From NCBI GenBank assembly GCA_035249985.1, contig DATFFP010000027.1:21033-85032 (forward strand): 64,000 nt of DNA, read 5' to 3'. Within the stretch, counting starts at the first letter, position 1, and the number at the start of each line of letters is the position of its first letter. The translations under genes were made by a program, and so were the position numbers. The DNA is from JAICNG01 sp035249985 (lineage in GTDB: Bacteria; Gemmatimonadota; Gemmatimonadetes; Gemmatimonadales; Gemmatimonadaceae). The notes under the pieces were generated by a model. The model worked only from the letters and a program-made list of their open reading frames with translations, had not been told where the DNA came from and did no database searches. Positions 9,078 through 16,815 of the stretch are shown here, piece after piece.

Positions 9078-9223
9078 GAGCTAGGAGTCAGGGGTCAGGG
9101 ATCAGGGGTGGAAAGGGGCCGCCGCGCTTCGCGCGGGCGGCCCTCATGATGAGCGCGGCTGGCTGCGAAGCAGCCGCCGCGCCTTTCCTTCCCTGATCCC
9201 TGACCCCTGACTCCCAGCTCCTA
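9075..9223. repeat. Family B inverted-repeat element between actF and trxC
   Basis: A 149-base element. The outer arms 9075-9116 and 9182-9223 are reverse complements at 39 of 42 positions and consist of GGAGTCAGGGGTCAGGGATC words. The core holds two short GC hairpins (around 9120-9142 and 9153-9181). The first three bases (TAG) are the actF stop codon, and the last three (CTA) are the trxC stop on the other strand. The same arms and core recur at 18167-18322. Confidence 0.92.
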
Positions 9224-9676
9224 TTTCGCGTCCAGCATTCTCACCAACGTATCGAACGGCACCGCTCCCGCCTGCTGTGTGACCGCTTTCCCGCCTCGAA
9301 AGACGATCACCGTCGGGATCCCGCGGATGTCGAACTTCTGCGCGGTGCGGGGGGAGGCATCGGTGTCGAGCTTGGCGACGAGCGCGCGCCCGGTCGTCTT
9401 CGACGCGAGCTGATCGATGGAGGGCGCCATCACTTTGCACGGGGCGCACCAGTCGGCGTAGAAGTCCACGAGCACCGGTAGCTCGGCGCTCTCGATCGTG
9501 CGATCGAACGTGTCGTCGGTGAGCTTCAGCGGTCGGTCGAGCAGAATCGGGCGAGCACACTTGCCGCACTTCGGCCGGTCGGCCGCGCGCGCGGCGTCGA
9601 TGCGATTCCACGTCTGGCAGAACTGGCACTGGATCGTGAGGGTCGGACTCTGTTGTTCGGTCGTTGTCGCGGTCAT
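9221..9676 (-). CDS. trxC: Thioredoxin 2 with N-terminal zinc ribbon
   Basis: A 151-residue protein. C17-x2-C20 and C37-x2-C40 form an N-terminal zinc ribbon, followed by a thioredoxin fold with active site W76-CAPC (C77, C80) and the cis-proline in GIPTV. This is the TrxC type, a cytoplasmic disulfide reductant recharged by thioredoxin reductase (trxB at 52928). It converges on actF, and its TAG stop is supplied by the family B repeat. It could serve the two peroxiredoxins in the window. Confidence 0.92.
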   Translation of the reverse strand: MTATTTEQQSPTLTIQCQFCQTWNRIDAARAADRPKCGKCARPILLDRPLKLTDDTFDRTIESAELPVLVDFYADWCAPCKVMAPSIDQLASKTTGRALVAKLDTDASPRTAQKFDIRGIPTVIVFRGGKAVTQQAGAVPFDTLVRMLDAK

Positions 9677-9751
9677 GGATCACTCCGGGAGAACGGCGGT
9701 ACGACGGCTGCCAGACGAACGCCGACACCGCCAGTCGTGTGCCGCACCTGC

Positions 9752-9780
9752 TGGAACGCCCCGGGCGCACTGTTTATCTT
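9752..9780 (+). promoter_or_regulatory. Possible sigma-70-type promoter for tRNA-Ala
   Basis: TGGAAC (9752-9757) and TATCTT (9775-9780) are separated by 17 bases, and transcription would start at about the first base of the tRNA. The -35 match is weak. Confidence 0.4.
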
Positions 9781-9787
9781 TCTGCAG

Positions 9788-9860
9788 GGGGCGTTAGCTC
9801 AGCTGGGAGAGCATTCGGTTTGCAACCGAAAGGTCGCGAGTTCGAGCCTCGCACGCTCCA
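9788..9860 (+). tRNA. tRNA-Ala (anticodon TGC)
   Basis: A 73-base cloverleaf: acceptor GGGGCGT pairs with ACGCTCC and includes the G3:U70 pair that is the alanine identity element. The D arm starts GCTCAG, the anticodon stem TTCGG/CCGAA encloses the loop TTTGCAA (anticodon TGC), and the T arm contains GTTCGAGCC. CCA is not encoded. A strong hairpin follows 10 bases downstream. Confidence 0.96.
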
Positions 9861-9870
9861 TCAGGCACAC

Positions 9871-9894
9871 CGGCCCGCGATCAGCGGGCCGTTT
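9871..9894. terminator. Shared hairpin terminator of tRNA-Ala and the convergent kinase gene
   Basis: CGGCCCGC (9871-9878) pairs perfectly with GCGGGCCG (9884-9891) around the loop GATCA, followed by TTT on the plus strand. The loop contains the stop codon of the minus-strand histidine kinase (9881-9883), so the same structure lies at the 3' end of both transcripts. Confidence 0.7.
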
Positions 9895-10954
9895 GCATTG
9901 GCGGATCTTTCGGCACCGGAATGACCATACGCACCGATGTGCCGGAGTCGGCGGGAACGACGTCGAGCGTCCCGCGCAGCTCGTTGCGCACCACGGTGCG
10001 CGCGATGATGAGACCGCCGCCGGTGGAGTCCGGAGACGCGATCCCCCGACCGTCATCGATGACGTGCACGACGACTTCGCCGTTCGTGCCCTCGATCGCG
10101 ACCCGAACATTTCGCGCCTCCGCATGGCGGACGGCATTCATGACGAGCTCGTTGAGCGCCACCGCGAGTGAGCTCCCCACGTTCGGCGGAACCTCGGCGT
10201 CCCCCTGCACTTCGCACTTCGGAACGCGCGCCGTTCCGAATACGTCGACCATGTTGCGGGTGATCGCGCGCGCGAGCGTGGCGAGGGTGATGCCGCCGGC
10301 GTCCGTCGACACCGCATCCTGAAGGGCGGCCATGCCGCGGATGCGCGCGATCGCCACGTCGATCGCCTCATCGAGCGAGCGACGTGGCGAACGGTGACGC
10401 TCGAGCACGAGTAGCGCCTGAATCGCCGCGAGGTTGTTCCGCACGCGGTGCTGGAGCTCGCGGAGCAGCCCCAGCGTGCGCGACGCATCGAGGCGGGCGC
10501 GCTCGTAAAGCTGCCCGTTCTCCGCCGCGAGCGCGACGAGGGTCTCGTTGAGGCGCGCCAAATCCCGCTCCGCGCGTCGAATCCGAACCAGCTCCTCGAC
10601 GCGGGCGAGGACCTCTCGGCCGCGTGTCGTCTGACGCAGCCAGGCATCCGGGGCAATGGCGCCGAGGGTCCGGTGCGGGCGCCGGCGCAGGATGATGACC
10701 GGGAGCAGCGGAACCTGGAATCGCGTCTTCAACCGCTGGCACAGCGTAAGCGCATCCGGCCCGCGCGCGGTGATGATGACGGCTTCGACTCGATCGTCGA
10801 CGCGCTCCAGCGCCTCGTCGAGGCGTGTCGTCGTCACCTCGTAGCCCCCGCGAGTGAGCACGCGAGCCAGGCGCGGAGCGGCGCCTACGATGAGAACGTG
10901 CGCAGGCTCCTGGGCGGGGCGCCCAGAGTCCGTTACGCTCCCGGAAGAGATCAT
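9881..10954 (-). CDS. HisKA_2-type sensor histidine kinase with receiver-like N-terminus
   Basis: About 357 residues from ATG 10954 (GTG 10972 would add six). Residues about 18-125 look like a degenerate receiver fold (HVLIVGAAPRLARVL). A helical linker leads to the phosphoacceptor motif ELQHRVRNNL of the HisKA_2/HWE class, then a GHKL ATPase domain with N-box NELVMNAV and DDGRGI. There is no membrane segment, so it is cytosolic. Kinases of this class often partner ANTAR regulators, and one is encoded divergently 95 bases away. The signal is unknown. Confidence 0.85.
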   Translation of the reverse strand: MISSGSVTDSGRPAQEPAHVLIVGAAPRLARVLTRGGYEVTTTRLDEALERVDDRVEAVIITARGPDALTLCQRLKTRFQVPLLPVIILRRRPHRTLGAIAPDAWLRQTTRGREVLARVEELVRIRRAERDLARLNETLVALAAENGQLYERARLDASRTLGLLRELQHRVRNNLAAIQALLVLERHRSPRRSLDEAIDVAIARIRGMAALQDAVSTDAGGITLATLARAITRNMVDVFGTARVPKCEVQGDAEVPPNVGSSLAVALNELVMNAVRHAEARNVRVAIEGTNGEVVVHVIDDGRGIASPDSTGGGLIIARTVVRNELRGTLDVVPADSGTSVRMVIPVPKDPPMQTAR

Positions 10955-11049
10955 CCCGTCGATCGAGGGCACGTTCCGTTCCCGGGCCGGGACCCCCGGT
11001 CCGTCTCTTGCAGCCGCAAGGTGACTTCTGCTTCTCCCTGGAGTTTCTG

Positions 11050-11709
11050 GTGCCCGGATCCTCCCTGCGCATCCTCATCGGGGAAGATGAGAGCGTCACC
11101 GCGCTTGGTCTCGAGCAGGATCTTCGTTCCCTCGGCCACACCGTCGTAGGCATCGCTGGCGATGGAGCCAGCGCCGTCGCGATGGCACGGACGATGGGCC
11201 CCGATCTCGTGCTCCTCGACGTGCGCATGCCGCACCTCGACGGCTTAACCGCCGCTCAGCAGATCCATGAAGAGCGGCCGGTGCCGATCATCGCCGTCAC
11301 CGCGTACAGCGACGCCGAGACGGTGACGCAGGCGACGCGCGCACCCATTTTTCACTACCTGGTCAAGCCGGTCACCGCGGCGCAGCTCGATGCAGCCATC
11401 CAGGTTGCCTTCGCGCGGCACGAGGATTGGCTCTCGTCGCAACGCGAAAGCGACGACCTGCGCCGGAAGCTGGATGACCGCAAAGTTATCGAGCGCGCCA
11501 AGGGAATCCTGATGGAGCGCGAGAACATCACCGAAAGCGCCGCGTATCGCATTCTCCAGCGCACCAGCCAGAGTCGCAACATGTCGATGGCCGACCTCGC
11601 GCGCAGCCTCCTCGCGGCCGAGGATCTCATTCGCCCCCCGCAGCCACGTGTGGAGCGCACGACGCGTGGTGCGCGTCCCGGGGATCGAGCGCAGCGTCAG
11701 GAAGGCTGA
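11050..11709 (+). CDS. ANTAR-domain response regulator (RNA-binding antiterminator type)
   Basis: A 219-residue protein from GTG 11050, chosen because GGAG lies 6 bases upstream and the receiver domain starts at once (SLRILIGEDES); a TTG at 11008 only adds residues. The receiver has the phospho-Asp in LVLLDVRMP and the conserved KP in VKPVT. The C-terminal ANTAR domain (about 130-190; KVIERAKGILM, then SMADLARSLL) binds paired RNA hairpins and prevents termination in characterised members. It is probably phosphorylated by the divergent HisKA_2 kinase. The RNA targets are not evident. Confidence 0.88.
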   Translation: MPGSSLRILIGEDESVTALGLEQDLRSLGHTVVGIAGDGASAVAMARTMGPDLVLLDVRMPHLDGLTAAQQIHEERPVPIIAVTAYSDAETVTQATRAPIFHYLVKPVTAAQLDAAIQVAFARHEDWLSSQRESDDLRRKLDDRKVIERAKGILMERENITESAAYRILQRTSQSRNMSMADLARSLLAAEDLIRPPQPRVERTTRGARPGDRAQRQEG

Positions 11710-11793
11710 GCTCGCTCATTTCGCTTGCTGCATTCCACCGCCGCCGGTTACGTTGCCGGCGGCGTTCGCACACCGACTCCTCGGCGTCCCAAC

Positions 11794-12273
11794 ATGGCCA
11801 CCACCGTCTCGTCGACATCCCCGCGCGTCGGAGAGCTCGCCCCCGACTTTTCGCTCGACTCCACCGCGGGCACTCCGGTACGCCTCTCCGATCACCGCGG
11901 ACAGCGCAACGTGCTGCTCGCGTTCTTTCCGCTCGCCTTCACGAGCACCTGTACCGCAGAAGTCTGCGAGTTCAGCAACGACTTCGATCGCTATGCGGGA
12001 GCGCACGTCGCCGTGCTTCCGATTTCCGTGGACTCCGTTCCCACCTTGCGTGAGTTCAAGGCGAAACACTCGATTCGCGTCGAGATGCTCAGCGACTTCC
12101 GCCGAGAGGTCTCCCGACTCTACGGAGTCCTCGACGACGAGCGATTCTTCGCGCGTCGCGCGTACGTGCTCATCGATCGGCGCGGAGTCATCCGGTGGTC
12201 TCACATCGAGGATCAGCTCGGGCATCGCCGGACGACGGACGAGCTTCTCGCCCGGATCACGGAGCTGGACTAG
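11794..12273 (+). CDS. AhpE-like peroxiredoxin (cysteine form)
   Basis: A 159-residue thioredoxin-fold peroxidase. ATG 11794 is chosen because the fold begins soon after it (GELAPDFSL); an earlier ATG adds a low-complexity tail. The peroxidatic cysteine is C53 in PLAFTSTC, with a possible resolving cysteine at C58. Reduces hydrogen peroxide or alkyl hydroperoxides using thiol donors. The downstream glycoside hydrolase starts 8 bases after its stop. It is the ordinary Cys counterpart of the UGA-containing peroxiredoxin at 50958. Confidence 0.88.
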   Translation: MATTVSSTSPRVGELAPDFSLDSTAGTPVRLSDHRGQRNVLLAFFPLAFTSTCTAEVCEFSNDFDRYAGAHVAVLPISVDSVPTLREFKAKHSIRVEMLSDFRREVSRLYGVLDDERFFARRAYVLIDRRGVIRWSHIEDQLGHRRTTDELLARITELD

Positions 12274-12281
12274 CGCTGCCC

Positions 12282-14411
12282 GTGGACCCGATCGAGCTGC
12301 TCGCCCGCGAGGACAGGTGGCAGCTGTCAGCGGGGGAGGGGCTCATCTTCGCGCCTCCGCACCCGCTGTGGCTCGGCGCACCAGGGTTCTGGGATCCCGC
12401 CAGTCATTTCGGTGATGAGATCGGCCCGCTCTTCACCGTCGCCTTCCTCGACGATGATGGTGTGGAGGTCCCGGCGCACCTAACGATGCGCCGGTGGAGT
12501 CCCGCCGAGATGGCGGTGGAGTATCGGCTGGCCAACGGCGCCAAGGCCGCGGAAGTGCGCACCGTGCAGCCGGGCGGCGTCTTCGCGTCGGAGTGGCGGC
12601 TCGAAGCGCCACGGCCGACGCGGATCCACCTGGTGGCCTGGACGGCACAGCCCAAAGGGGCCCTCGAGGGCCCCATGCGGTACGACGGAACCATCGTGTT
12701 CCGCCGCCGCGCATCGGACGGCGCGGAGCCCTATGAGATCGCGCTGGCGTGTGTCGGCGGAACCACGAGCTGGGCCCTCGCGGGGAGCGAGGCCGTGCCG
12801 CTGTACCCACGGTGGGGATACACGCCGTTCGCCGGCCAATGGACGAGCGACGGTCTTCCCCCCGGCGACGCGCAGATGGAGGCGGCCGAGGTGACGTATG
12901 CGGCGGTGCACCGATCGCTCTTCGTCGCGACGGAAGGCACGTCGACCGTCTTCGCCATGCGCGTCGTCGCGAAAGAGCCGGTCCGAAATGCGCCGGCCGC
13001 CCCGGCCGTGCCCGGCGCCGCCCACTCGGCCACGTTAGGCGGCGCCAGCCGCCGACGCTGGCGCGACTACTTCGCTCGCGTCCCGGCATTCCGCTGTTCG
13101 GACCCCTACGTGGAGCATTGCTACTGGTATCGGTGGAGCTGCCTGGAGATGCTGGCCGCCGGGCAGCTGGGCGTGTGCGAAGGGGCCGGCCGCCTGCACC
13201 GCCTGACGAGCGACGCAGCCGCCTGCCACGTGCGTGAGCTGCGCTGGATGCGAGAGCCGGACGTGGCGCGGGAAGCGGCTCGCGCAGTGTTCTCGCGCGT
13301 GCGCGACGATGGCAGCTTGCCCTGGCAGCTGCGCGGTGCGCACACGCCGCCGGCGACCAATGCGTTCACGGATTGGGGCGGTGCAGTGCTCGCGCTGGAG
13401 TCCGCGCATCCCGACGACGCCTTCGTCGCGGACGCCTATGATGTGCTGGCCCGGCACGCGCGATGGATCGTGAAAAACCGGATGAGTGGCACGGGGCTCA
13501 TCGAGGTCGTGCGCGGCGAGGTCGCGTTCGACGATGCGGATCGGTGGCGGAGGAACAGCCGCCTCTGCGCGGTGGATGCGGCGGTATCGACGTATGGGCT
13601 CCTCATCGCGCTTGGGCGGCTGGCGCTGCGCGCGCACTCGCCGCAGGACGCGCCCGAGTGGGACCAGGCGGCAACTCGGCTCGCTGTCGCGGTGCGTGAG
13701 CACATGTGGGACGCCGAGTGGAAGCTCTTTCGCGATGTCCATCCGAAAACAGGGAAGCGTGTAGGTCCGCGATCGGCGGTGTGCTTCTACCCCTATCGGA
13801 CGGATCTGGCTGACGCACGCCACCTCGCTGGACTCGAGGCGTCACTGCTCGATCCCGACGCGTTCTGGACGACCTTCCCCGTGGCAACGGCGCCGGCGAA
13901 CGACGTGCGCTTCTCGCGCGTCGGCGCGCGCGCGGGCGTTCGTGGTGAGGCACCCTTCAGCGGTCCGGTGGTGCCGCTCGTGAATTCGCACCTCATCGAT
14001 GCCTTGGCGCGGGTCGCACGTGCGTACGCGCCCCACTTGCGCCCGCACGTCGCGCACCTCGTCAGCCGAACGATCCGAATGTTCTTCGACGGCGCGGATC
14101 CGGTGCGGATCGGGTCGCACGAGTACTACGATCCCCTCGAGGGTCGCGCATCGACGCACCGCTGGACGAGCGACAGCACGCATTCGTGGGTCATCGACGC
14201 GATCGTGCAATATGTCGCCGGGGTTCGCCCCCATGAAGGCGGGCTCACCATCGATCCCATGCCATTCGGCCTGGAGCTCGTGGACCTCAGCGGGGTGCGC
14301 GTCCGCGGGCACACGGTGGACGTTCGCATCGAAGGGGATCGCGTGACGGCCACGATCGACGGCTCCCAGCGCGCAGGCCGCCTGGGCGTGCCGATGGAGA
14401 TTGCGATGTAG
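12282..14411 (+). CDS. Alpha/alpha-barrel glycoside hydrolase-like protein
   Basis: A 709-residue protein from GTG 12282, the first start after the peroxiredoxin stop. The N-terminal third looks like a beta-sandwich (TMRRWSPAEMAVEYRL). The rest fits a six-hairpin (alpha/alpha) glycosidase: repeated helices, FTDWGGAV with possible acid Asp, NSRLCAVDAAVSTYG, NSHLIDALARVAR, and a closing STHRWTSDSTHSWVIDAI. Such barrels occur in MGH1/GH63, GH37 and GH15 and debranch or trim alpha-glucans or trehalose. No signal peptide is seen. The exact substrate is not identifiable from sequence alone. Confidence 0.65.
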   Translation: MDPIELLAREDRWQLSAGEGLIFAPPHPLWLGAPGFWDPASHFGDEIGPLFTVAFLDDDGVEVPAHLTMRRWSPAEMAVEYRLANGAKAAEVRTVQPGGVFASEWRLEAPRPTRIHLVAWTAQPKGALEGPMRYDGTIVFRRRASDGAEPYEIALACVGGTTSWALAGSEAVPLYPRWGYTPFAGQWTSDGLPPGDAQMEAAEVTYAAVHRSLFVATEGTSTVFAMRVVAKEPVRNAPAAPAVPGAAHSATLGGASRRRWRDYFARVPAFRCSDPYVEHCYWYRWSCLEMLAAGQLGVCEGAGRLHRLTSDAAACHVRELRWMREPDVAREAARAVFSRVRDDGSLPWQLRGAHTPPATNAFTDWGGAVLALESAHPDDAFVADAYDVLARHARWIVKNRMSGTGLIEVVRGEVAFDDADRWRRNSRLCAVDAAVSTYGLLIALGRLALRAHSPQDAPEWDQAATRLAVAVREHMWDAEWKLFRDVHPKTGKRVGPRSAVCFYPYRTDLADARHLAGLEASLLDPDAFWTTFPVATAPANDVRFSRVGARAGVRGEAPFSGPVVPLVNSHLIDALARVARAYAPHLRPHVAHLVSRTIRMFFDGADPVRIGSHEYYDPLEGRASTHRWTSDSTHSWVIDAIVQYVAGVRPHEGGLTIDPMPFGLELVDLSGVRVRGHTVDVRIEGDRVTATIDGSQRAGRLGVPMEIAM

Positions 14412-14440
14412 CGAGGCCGGGCGGTGGTGCCCGGCCTCGC
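14411..14440. terminator. Bidirectional hairpin between convergent genes
   Basis: A perfect 12-bp stem, GCGAGGCCGGGC with GCCCGGCCTCGC, and a 6-base loop GGTGGT. It starts right at the stop of the glycoside hydrolase and lies 10 bases from the end of the convergent hsp20. There is no T-run, so it may act as a stabilising or factor-assisted terminator. Confidence 0.7.
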
Positions 14441-14450
14441 CGTCGCCTGC

Positions 14451-15026
14451 CTAACGGTTCGTCTGGTCGGTGTTTCCCGGCTCCGCGACCATCCGCTCGC
14501 GGCCGCCCTCCTTCTGGGTCGTCCCCTGTCCGCGCTTGGAACCGCGGTCATCGCGCCGCGGCGAGGACACGTCGCTGCCGGGCGCTCGCTGACCCCCAGC
14601 GCCGATCTGAATCCGCCGCGGCTGCGGCAGCGCCGCCTTGGGAATGCTGATGTGCAGGACGCCCTTGTCGAAGTCAGCGTGGATCTGCTTTTCATCGACC
14701 CCCTGCGGAAGCTGGAACGAGCGGAAGAAGCTGCCGTAGGTGCGCTCCACGAGGTGGAAGCGACCCTCCTCGTCCTCCTCCTTCCGTTCCGCCGACTTCT
14801 GGCCGCGAATCGACAGCATGCCGTTCTCGACCTCGACGTCCACGTCCTCCTCGCGAATGCCGGGAAGCTCTACGTCGAGGCGGATCTCCTTGGAGGTCTC
14901 GTGAATGTCCACCGCGGGCTGCCAGCTCGTCCCGCCACGACTGCTGAACGTGTCGTCGAAGAGGCGATCGATCTCACGCCGCAGACTGAAAACGGGGCTC
15001 AGGCCGAAAGATCGCTCGAAAGTCAT
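14451..15026 (-). CDS. Small heat-shock protein (Hsp20/alpha-crystallin)
   Basis: A 191-residue protein with an alpha-crystallin domain (about 36-130): the WQPAVDIHE strand, VELPGIREEDVDVEVENGMLSI-type core, FxRSFQLP and the terminal GVLHISIPK. It holds unfolding proteins in solution in an ATP-independent way. The ATG is preceded by a perfect AAGGAGGA. The C-terminal 55 residues are charged, Gly/Arg/Glu-rich and unusual for the family, which normally ends in an IxI motif. No clear heat-shock promoter was recognised upstream. Confidence 0.92.
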   Translation of the reverse strand: MTFERSFGLSPVFSLRREIDRLFDDTFSSRGGTSWQPAVDIHETSKEIRLDVELPGIREEDVDVEVENGMLSIRGQKSAERKEEDEEGRFHLVERTYGSFFRSFQLPQGVDEKQIHADFDKGVLHISIPKAALPQPRRIQIGAGGQRAPGSDVSSPRRDDRGSKRGQGTTQKEGGRERMVAEPGNTDQTNR

Positions 15027-15135
15027 CGTGTCCTCCTTACTCGGGTTGCTAGGTTCGACATTTCAGTACGCCCTGTCCTCACCGGGTTAACGCCGGAAGA
15101 ATCCTGCCAAGGAGAGCGTAACCCGTTGAAATATT

Positions 15136-16815
15136 TTGGCATTGCCGAGCGGAAACCGTGACTTTCGAGGGGGGCTATCGGTCATATTGTCCGGGGGGCG
15201 GGACGACCTGTCCCCCCAAGGCTTTCCCCCACGCCGAGGTCGATTGGTTCCCGTCGCGCGCCTCACCCCTACCAGTCTTCAGCCGGTTTCGCCGGCGCTG
15301 GCGCTTCTGTCCGACGTCGCCGCTCACCTGGCGGCGGGCGGCCCGATCGAGGACGCCCTTCACAAGGTCCTGGAGCTCCTGCGGCGGGCGTTGACCGCTG
15401 GCGACTGTGCGATTTGGGCGCTCGCGCCCGCCGGCCTCACGCGCGCCTGGGGCGTCGGTGATGGCGCGACGACCGATACCGAAATCGCCGCCCTCCTCGA
15501 GGCCGGCGAGCTCTCGAACAATCGCATCGTCCTGGCCCGCCTCATCGCCGGCGAGCGACTCCTCGGCGTCCTCGTTCTGCGCGTCGACCGCTCGCTGGAC
15601 TCGGAGGAGCGCATCGTCCTCGCCACGATCGCGGACCTGCTCGCGCCGGCCATCGCGAACGCCGAGCACGCGCAGCAAATGGCGGTCGAGGTGCGCCTGC
15701 GCACGCAGCAGATCGAGGAACAGCGCCGGTTCACGGAGAAGATCATCGACTCGCTGCCCGTGGGCCTCTACGTGATCGATCGCGAATACCGCATTCACGC
15801 CTGGAATCGCAAGCGCGAGACGGGGATCCAGGGCGTGTCGCGTGAGGAGGCCATCGGGCGCACGATCTTCGAGATCCTGCATCGCCAGCCCGCCGAGCTG
15901 CTGCGCGGCGAGTTCGATGAGGTGTTCGCGACGGGGAAGATCTCGACGTTCCAGATGGAGTCGAGCGCCACCGGCGATCTTCGAACCTTCCGCATCTCGA
16001 AGATCCCGATGCGGGTGGATGACATGAACGTCACGCACGTCATCACGATCGGCGAAGACATGACCGATTGGCGGCAGGCGCAGGACCGCATCGCGCAGGC
16101 CGAGAAGCTCGCCGCCATCGGGCAGCTCGCGGCGGGCGTCATGCACGAGGTCAACAACCCGTTGGCCACGATTGGCGCCTGCGCCGAGAGCATGTCGCTG
16201 CGCCTCGAGGAACACGATGCGGACGAGACGCTGCGGCTGGGTTTCAACGACTACCTGCGCATCATCGACACCGAAGTGCATCGGTGCAAGCGGATCATCG
16301 ATGGCCTGCTCGATTTCAGTCGTCCCAAGGCCGCGACGAAGGTTGCCGTCGACGTCAATGCGGTGCTCGAGGAGACCCTCTTCCTGCTGAAGCACCACGA
16401 GCGGTTCAAGCGCATGAGCGTCGTGCGCGAGCTCGATCGCGAGACGACACCGCTCGCGCACGGCAATGCCGAGCAGCTCATCCAGGTCTTCATGGCGCTG
16501 CTGCTCAACGCCATGGACGCCCTGAATGGTCGCGGAGCCATCCTCGTGCGTACGCGCCGCGGACGCCCCGGTGAGGAGCCGGTGGTCGTGGAGATCGCCG
16601 ATGAAGGTCACGGGATCCCGCGGGGCGAGATGACGAAGATCTTCGAGCCATTCTACACATCGAAACCGCCCGGCCGCGGCACAGGGCTGGGCCTGTCGAT
16701 CTGCTACTCGATCGTCGCCGATCACGAAGGGCGCATCGAGGTGGACAGCCATTTGGGGAAGGGAACCACGTTTCGTGTGTTGCTCCCCGCCGCACACACT
16801 GAGGGGACGGCATGA
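15136..16815 (+). CDS. NtrB-like sensor histidine kinase (GAF-PAS-HisKA-HATPase)
   Basis: Up to 559 residues; the start is uncertain (TTG 15136 is the longest, TTG 15244 is also possible with GAGG upstream), but all domains lie after residue 50. Order: GAF (about 55-185), PAS (about 205-300, beginning SLPVGLYVIDREYRIHAWN), HisKA with H in GVMHEVNNPLA, HATPase with NAMDAL, DEGHGI and GTGLGLSI. No transmembrane segments, so it should sense a cytosolic signal. It overlaps the NtrC-like regulator by ATGA and is certainly its partner. Confidence 0.9.
   Translation: MALPSGNRDFRGGLSVILSGGRDDLSPQGFPPRRGRLVPVARLTPTSLQPVSPALALLSDVAAHLAAGGPIEDALHKVLELLRRALTAGDCAIWALAPAGLTRAWGVGDGATTDTEIAALLEAGELSNNRIVLARLIAGERLLGVLVLRVDRSLDSEERIVLATIADLLAPAIANAEHAQQMAVEVRLRTQQIEEQRRFTEKIIDSLPVGLYVIDREYRIHAWNRKRETGIQGVSREEAIGRTIFEILHRQPAELLRGEFDEVFATGKISTFQMESSATGDLRTFRISKIPMRVDDMNVTHVITIGEDMTDWRQAQDRIAQAEKLAAIGQLAAGVMHEVNNPLATIGACAESMSLRLEEHDADETLRLGFNDYLRIIDTEVHRCKRIIDGLLDFSRPKAATKVAVDVNAVLEETLFLLKHHERFKRMSVVRELDRETTPLAHGNAEQLIQVFMALLLNAMDALNGRGAILVRTRRGRPGEEPVVVEIADEGHGIPRGEMTKIFEPFYTSKPPGRGTGLGLSICYSIVADHEGRIEVDSHLGKGTTFRVLLPAAHTEGTA

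Noticed and set aside
9788..9860. Integration site at tRNA-Ala or tRNA-Leu
   Set aside because: No integrase, repeated tRNA end or change in composition next to either tRNA.
15027..15135. Sigma-32 or sigma-54 promoter for hsp20
   Set aside because: No match to CTTGAAA/CCCCAT-type or TGGCAC/TTGC-type boxes at correct spacing; only the AAGGAGGA ribosome site is convincing.
15175..16797. 540-residue minus-strand open frame opposite the NtrB-like kinase
   Set aside because: No recognisable domain; shadow of the kinase coding frame.
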